NCBI GenBank assembly: GCA_026125285.1
Contig: JAHCLO010000003.1
Location: forward strand, 228,661-292,660
DNA: 64,000 nucleotides
Source of the DNA: Verrucomicrobiia bacterium
GTDB lineage: Bacteria > Verrucomicrobiota > Verrucomicrobiia > Limisphaerales > JADLHS01
Direction of reading: 5' to 3'
The notes under the pieces were generated by a model. It was not told the DNA's origin. It did not search any database and saw only the letters and a program-made list of their open reading frames with translations. Of this stretch, positions 61,436 through 64,000 are shown one piece after another. Both the position numbers and the translations under genes were made by a program. Within the stretch, counting starts at the first letter, position 1, and each line of letters opens with the position of its first letter.

Positions 61436-63424
61436 TTACTGCGTCCGGCCGAATTTCTTTTCCAGCTCCCGGTAGTTCATCTCGATGAGCGTTGGCCGGC
61501 CATGCGGACAGGTGTACGGCATGGCGCAGCGGCGCAGATCTTCGACCAGCTGCTCCAGTTCACGGCCCGCGAGTGGGTCGTTGGCTTTCACGGCGTGACG
61601 GCAAACGGTCTTGGCGACGGTATGCTCGCCCAGGCGCACGGTGTTGACCTCTCGGCCCGCCGCCTTGAGTTCGTCCACGAGATCGAGCACGAACCGCCGG
61701 GAATCTGACACCTTCACAAACGGCGGCAGTCCATCGAGCAGAAAGGTGCGTTCACCGAATTCGCTCAATCCCACCCCCAACCGCGTGAGCACGGTCAGTT
61801 GTTCGCGCAAGAACTGTGCGTCGCGCGGCGAAAGTTCAATCGTTTCCGGCAACAACAGTTTCTGCGAAGGCGACCGGGCGCTGCGCTCCAGGCGTTCCAG
61901 CATCTGCTCAAACAGAATCCGCTCGTGGGCCGCGTGCTGGTCCAGCAACACCAGTCCGCGATCCGATTCCAGCACCACGTAAAGCTTGCCGATAACTCCG
62001 ACGAGGCGGAGCGGCACGTTGAGGAGTGGGACAGGAGCCGCGGAAGGCGATTGGGGGGTTGGGTCTTTGGGTGTTTGGCCGTGATGCGTGATACGTGATG
62101 CGTGCGGTTCGGCGGGCGGCGCAGGAGCCGTCGCCGCAAAACCCATCTTGAGCGGCGATTGTTCCGGCTTCGTCGGAAACATCGCCGGGCGCGGTGGCAA
62201 CGGCGGCGTGAAGTATGGTAACTCGGCTGGTTCAGGAGTCTTCTCCGTGCCTGGCATGGTGATGACCGGCGACGTTGGAAACGCTGGATGGCGGAGGTTC
62301 TGTGTCGGGTGTTGGACGCCCGGCTCGCTTGGCGGACCCGCATGAAACTCTAGCAACGCCTCCCGCACGGCCTGCGCCACAAAGCGTCGCACGTCGGCTT
62401 CGCGATGGAACTTCACCTCGCGTTTGGCGGGATGGATGTTCACATCCACGGCCGCCGGATCAATCTCCAGAAACAGACAGCCCACCGGATAGCGCCCCTT
62501 CATCAGCGCGGTGTGGTAGCCTTCGAGCAGGGCGAAGTTGATCCCGCGATTCTCCACCGGGCGCCGGTTCACAAAGACATGCTGATCCTCGCGCGTGGCG
62601 CGCGACACCCCGGGCGCACCGATGAGTCCCCAAAGCCGGACGGAGGATGGTGAATGGTGGATGGAGGATTGCTCGAAGGTGGCATCCGGTTCAGCAGCCT
62701 CCATCGCGAAAGGTGCCGAGGCCTCCACTTCAACCAGCTTGACCTCGCCCAGCAACGCCCGGAAACGTTCGCGCAAAGCGGTCAGCCGCGCGGCAGACTC
62801 CGGGCCGCTTTTCACCGCTGGCAACTGCCAGACCACGCGCCCGTCCTTTTGATACGTGAACGCCACCTCGGGAAACGCCAGGGCCGCCAGCGTGAGATAA
62901 TGCTGGATGTGCGCCGCCTCGGTTTCTTCGGTGCGCAGAAACTTCCGGCGCGCGGGCAGGTTGAAGAAAAGCTGCCGCACCTCCACGCTCGTGCCCGGCG
63001 CGCTGCCCGCGGCTTTAACCTCCATGATCTTTCCGCCGTTGATGATGATTTGCGTGCCCTCGGGCGACGGTTCGTCGCGCTCGCGCGTGGTGAGCGTGAA
63101 ACGACTCACGCTGGCAATGCTGGGCAGGGCCTCGCCGCGGAAGCCCATCGTGGCGATGGCCGCAAGGTCCTCGGCGCGCTGGATTTTGCTCGTGGCGTGG
63201 CGCTCCAGGCACAGCAACGCATCGTCGCGGCTCATGCCGACGCCATCATCGGTCACGCGCACCAGACTGCGTCCGCCGGCTTGAATCTCCACCGTGATCC
63301 GCGCCGCTTGGGCATCCAGCGCGTTCTCGACCAGTTCCTTCACGACGCTGGCGGGCCGCTCCACCACCTCGCCGGCGGCGATCTGGTTGGCGACCTGTTC
63401 GGGCAGGAGGCGGATGCGGTTCAT
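61436..63424 (-). CDS. mutL: DNA mismatch repair protein MutL, endonuclease type
   Basis: A 662-aa GHKL ATPase. N-terminal motifs: QIAAGEVVERPASVVKELVENALDA, VTDDGVGM, TSKI and GFRGEALPSIASV, VFVNRRPVENR, NIHPAKREVKF. The C-terminal domain has the endonuclease motif DQHAAHERILFE, matching DQHA(X)2E(X)4E, plus VCRHAVKAND and CPHGRPTLIEM. So it nicks DNA itself, as expected where MutH is lacking. Repeat-like words encode HASRITHHGQTPKDPTPQ in the linker and SSIHHSPSS in the N-terminal half. Start is the ATG just after an in-frame TTG. Confidence 0.95.
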   Translation of the reverse strand: MNRIRLLPEQVANQIAAGEVVERPASVVKELVENALDAQAARITVEIQAGGRSLVRVTDDGVGMSRDDALLCLERHATSKIQRAEDLAAIATMGFRGEALPSIASVSRFTLTTRERDEPSPEGTQIIINGGKIMEVKAAGSAPGTSVEVRQLFFNLPARRKFLRTEETEAAHIQHYLTLAALAFPEVAFTYQKDGRVVWQLPAVKSGPESAARLTALRERFRALLGEVKLVEVEASAPFAMEAAEPDATFEQSSIHHSPSSVRLWGLIGAPGVSRATREDQHVFVNRRPVENRGINFALLEGYHTALMKGRYPVGCLFLEIDPAAVDVNIHPAKREVKFHREADVRRFVAQAVREALLEFHAGPPSEPGVQHPTQNLRHPAFPTSPVITMPGTEKTPEPAELPYFTPPLPPRPAMFPTKPEQSPLKMGFAATAPAPPAEPHASRITHHGQTPKDPTPQSPSAAPVPLLNVPLRLVGVIGKLYVVLESDRGLVLLDQHAAHERILFEQMLERLERSARSPSQKLLLPETIELSPRDAQFLREQLTVLTRLGVGLSEFGERTFLLDGLPPFVKVSDSRRFVLDLVDELKAAGREVNTVRLGEHTVAKTVCRHAVKANDPLAGRELEQLVEDLRRCAMPYTCPHGRPTLIEMNYRELEKKFGRTQ

Positions 63425-63494
63425 CAAGCGTTAAGCGTGTGAAGGCAAAGGTGCGCCAGCGAGAGTATGAGCGGACTCGAGTTCATTTCACGCA

Positions 63495-64000
63495 TCACGC
63501 GTTACATTCTCGATTCACAACTGGCAGGGCGAAGGAAAAAACCGCGCCGCCTCCGGGTGCATTGCCGGCCCAAATCCGCCCCTGATGATCCTCAATGATC
63601 TTCTTGCAGATGGACAATCCCAGGCCCGTGCCGTGGGCCTTGCCGTGCGTGGCAAAAGCCTGAAAAAGCCTGTCCGCTATCTCCGGCGCAATGCCCGGTC
63701 CGGTGTCGGCGATCTCCGTAACGATCTCCCGGACTTCCAGCCTGAAGCGGACTGCAATGTGCCCGCCCGGGCTCATGGCATCGGCGGCATTATGCACCAG
63801 ATTGAAGAACACGCGGCGCAGGCGCTGGGGATTCAAGCGCACGCACACGGCGGGTGGCGGCTGCGGCAGCTCAAGCTTCGCCGATTTTGCCACAGCTTCC
63901 TCGGACAATTCCCCGGCCAATTGGCCGACATATTCTGCGTAGTCCGTCGGCGTCAAACTTGCCGTCGTGTCGGCGGATTGGGTGAAGTAAATGATCTCGC
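63495..64000 (-). CDS. Sensor histidine kinase, C-terminal part (runs off window)
   Basis: The open frame continues past base 64000 (EIIYFTQSADTTASLTPTDY). Visible ATPase boxes: N-box FNLVHNAADAMSPGG, G1 IADTGPGIAPEIADRLFQAF and G2 GTGLGLSICKKIIEDHQGRI, ending in FSFALPVV. The phosphorylated His and the sensor part lie outside the window, so the signal is unknown. Confidence 0.9.
   Translation of the reverse strand, partial: EIIYFTQSADTTASLTPTDYAEYVGQLAGELSEEAVAKSAKLELPQPPPAVCVRLNPQRLRRVFFNLVHNAADAMSPGGHIAVRFRLEVREIVTEIADTGPGIAPEIADRLFQAFATHGKAHGTGLGLSICKKIIEDHQGRIWAGNAPGGGAVFSFALPVVNRECNA

Overview
The window looks like a chromosome segment of a Verrucomicrobiota bacterium, probably near the Pedosphaera/Limisphaerales branch. 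This is inferred from family content: a paired DUF1552 protein and DUF1592-type planctomycete/verrucomicrobial cytochrome, prepilin-like proteins with the [20 protein letters not shown] start, Ser/Thr kinase-WD40 plus ECF sigma pairs, several Tat-exported TIM-barrel proteins, GC-rich DNA and very many dispersed palindromic repeats. No rRNA, tRNA or CRISPR array was seen.

Layout. 0.2-5 kb: an assimilatory sulfate reduction operon on the minus strand (cysI, a nucleotidyltransferase fragment, cysH, cysD, cysN). 5.2-7.3 kb: eboC-like and eboE-like genes. 7.5-12 kb: a MacAB-type exporter. 12.4-14.2 kb: a CnrY-CnrX-CnrH-like metal-sensing sigma locus, preceded by a small secreted repeat protein. 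14.5-25 kb: a large membrane protein with a pseudopilin-like tail, a luxE-MFS-luxC fatty-acid reductase operon, queD, a prepilin-like protein, a cupin, a second pseudopilin-tail protein and an ApbE lipoprotein. 25.6-32.6 kb: a YchF-like protein without a G domain, secreted hydrolase/epimerase genes and hypotheticals.

32.6-37.6 kb is the most unusual region. At least seven genes on one strand include four precursors with nearly the same 45-residue Tat leader but unrelated cargos: a knottin-like 6-Cys peptide, a helical-hairpin-like 6-Cys peptide, a third 6-Cys protein and a trypsin-like protease. With them are a membrane-anchored double thioredoxin protein of MauD type and a 64-aa stub matching only its N-terminal anchor. 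I read this as a secreted disulfide-rich peptide system. A kinase-WD40 and ECF sigma pair follows at 38-42 kb.

42-49 kb: DUF1552/DUF1592 pair, superoxide dismutase, a nucleotidyltransferase module, cysteine desulfurase and mutY. 49.9-60 kb is a mobile and plasticity zone: a group II intron immediately upstream of mutY, ParDE and VapBC remnants, an IS1380-type element inside vapB, an Mrr-like nuclease, a DUF4338-ISAs1 transposase with a frameshift and an IS481-like wreck. 60-64 kb: trigger factor, mutL and the 3' part of a histidine kinase that runs off the window.

A second theme is that short palindromic repeats lie between genes and also in frame inside coding sequences (the trypsin-like protease, apbE, the double thioredoxin, the kinase, mutY, mutL), where they add repeat-encoded peptide segments. 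Bases 1-222 hold nothing I can support.
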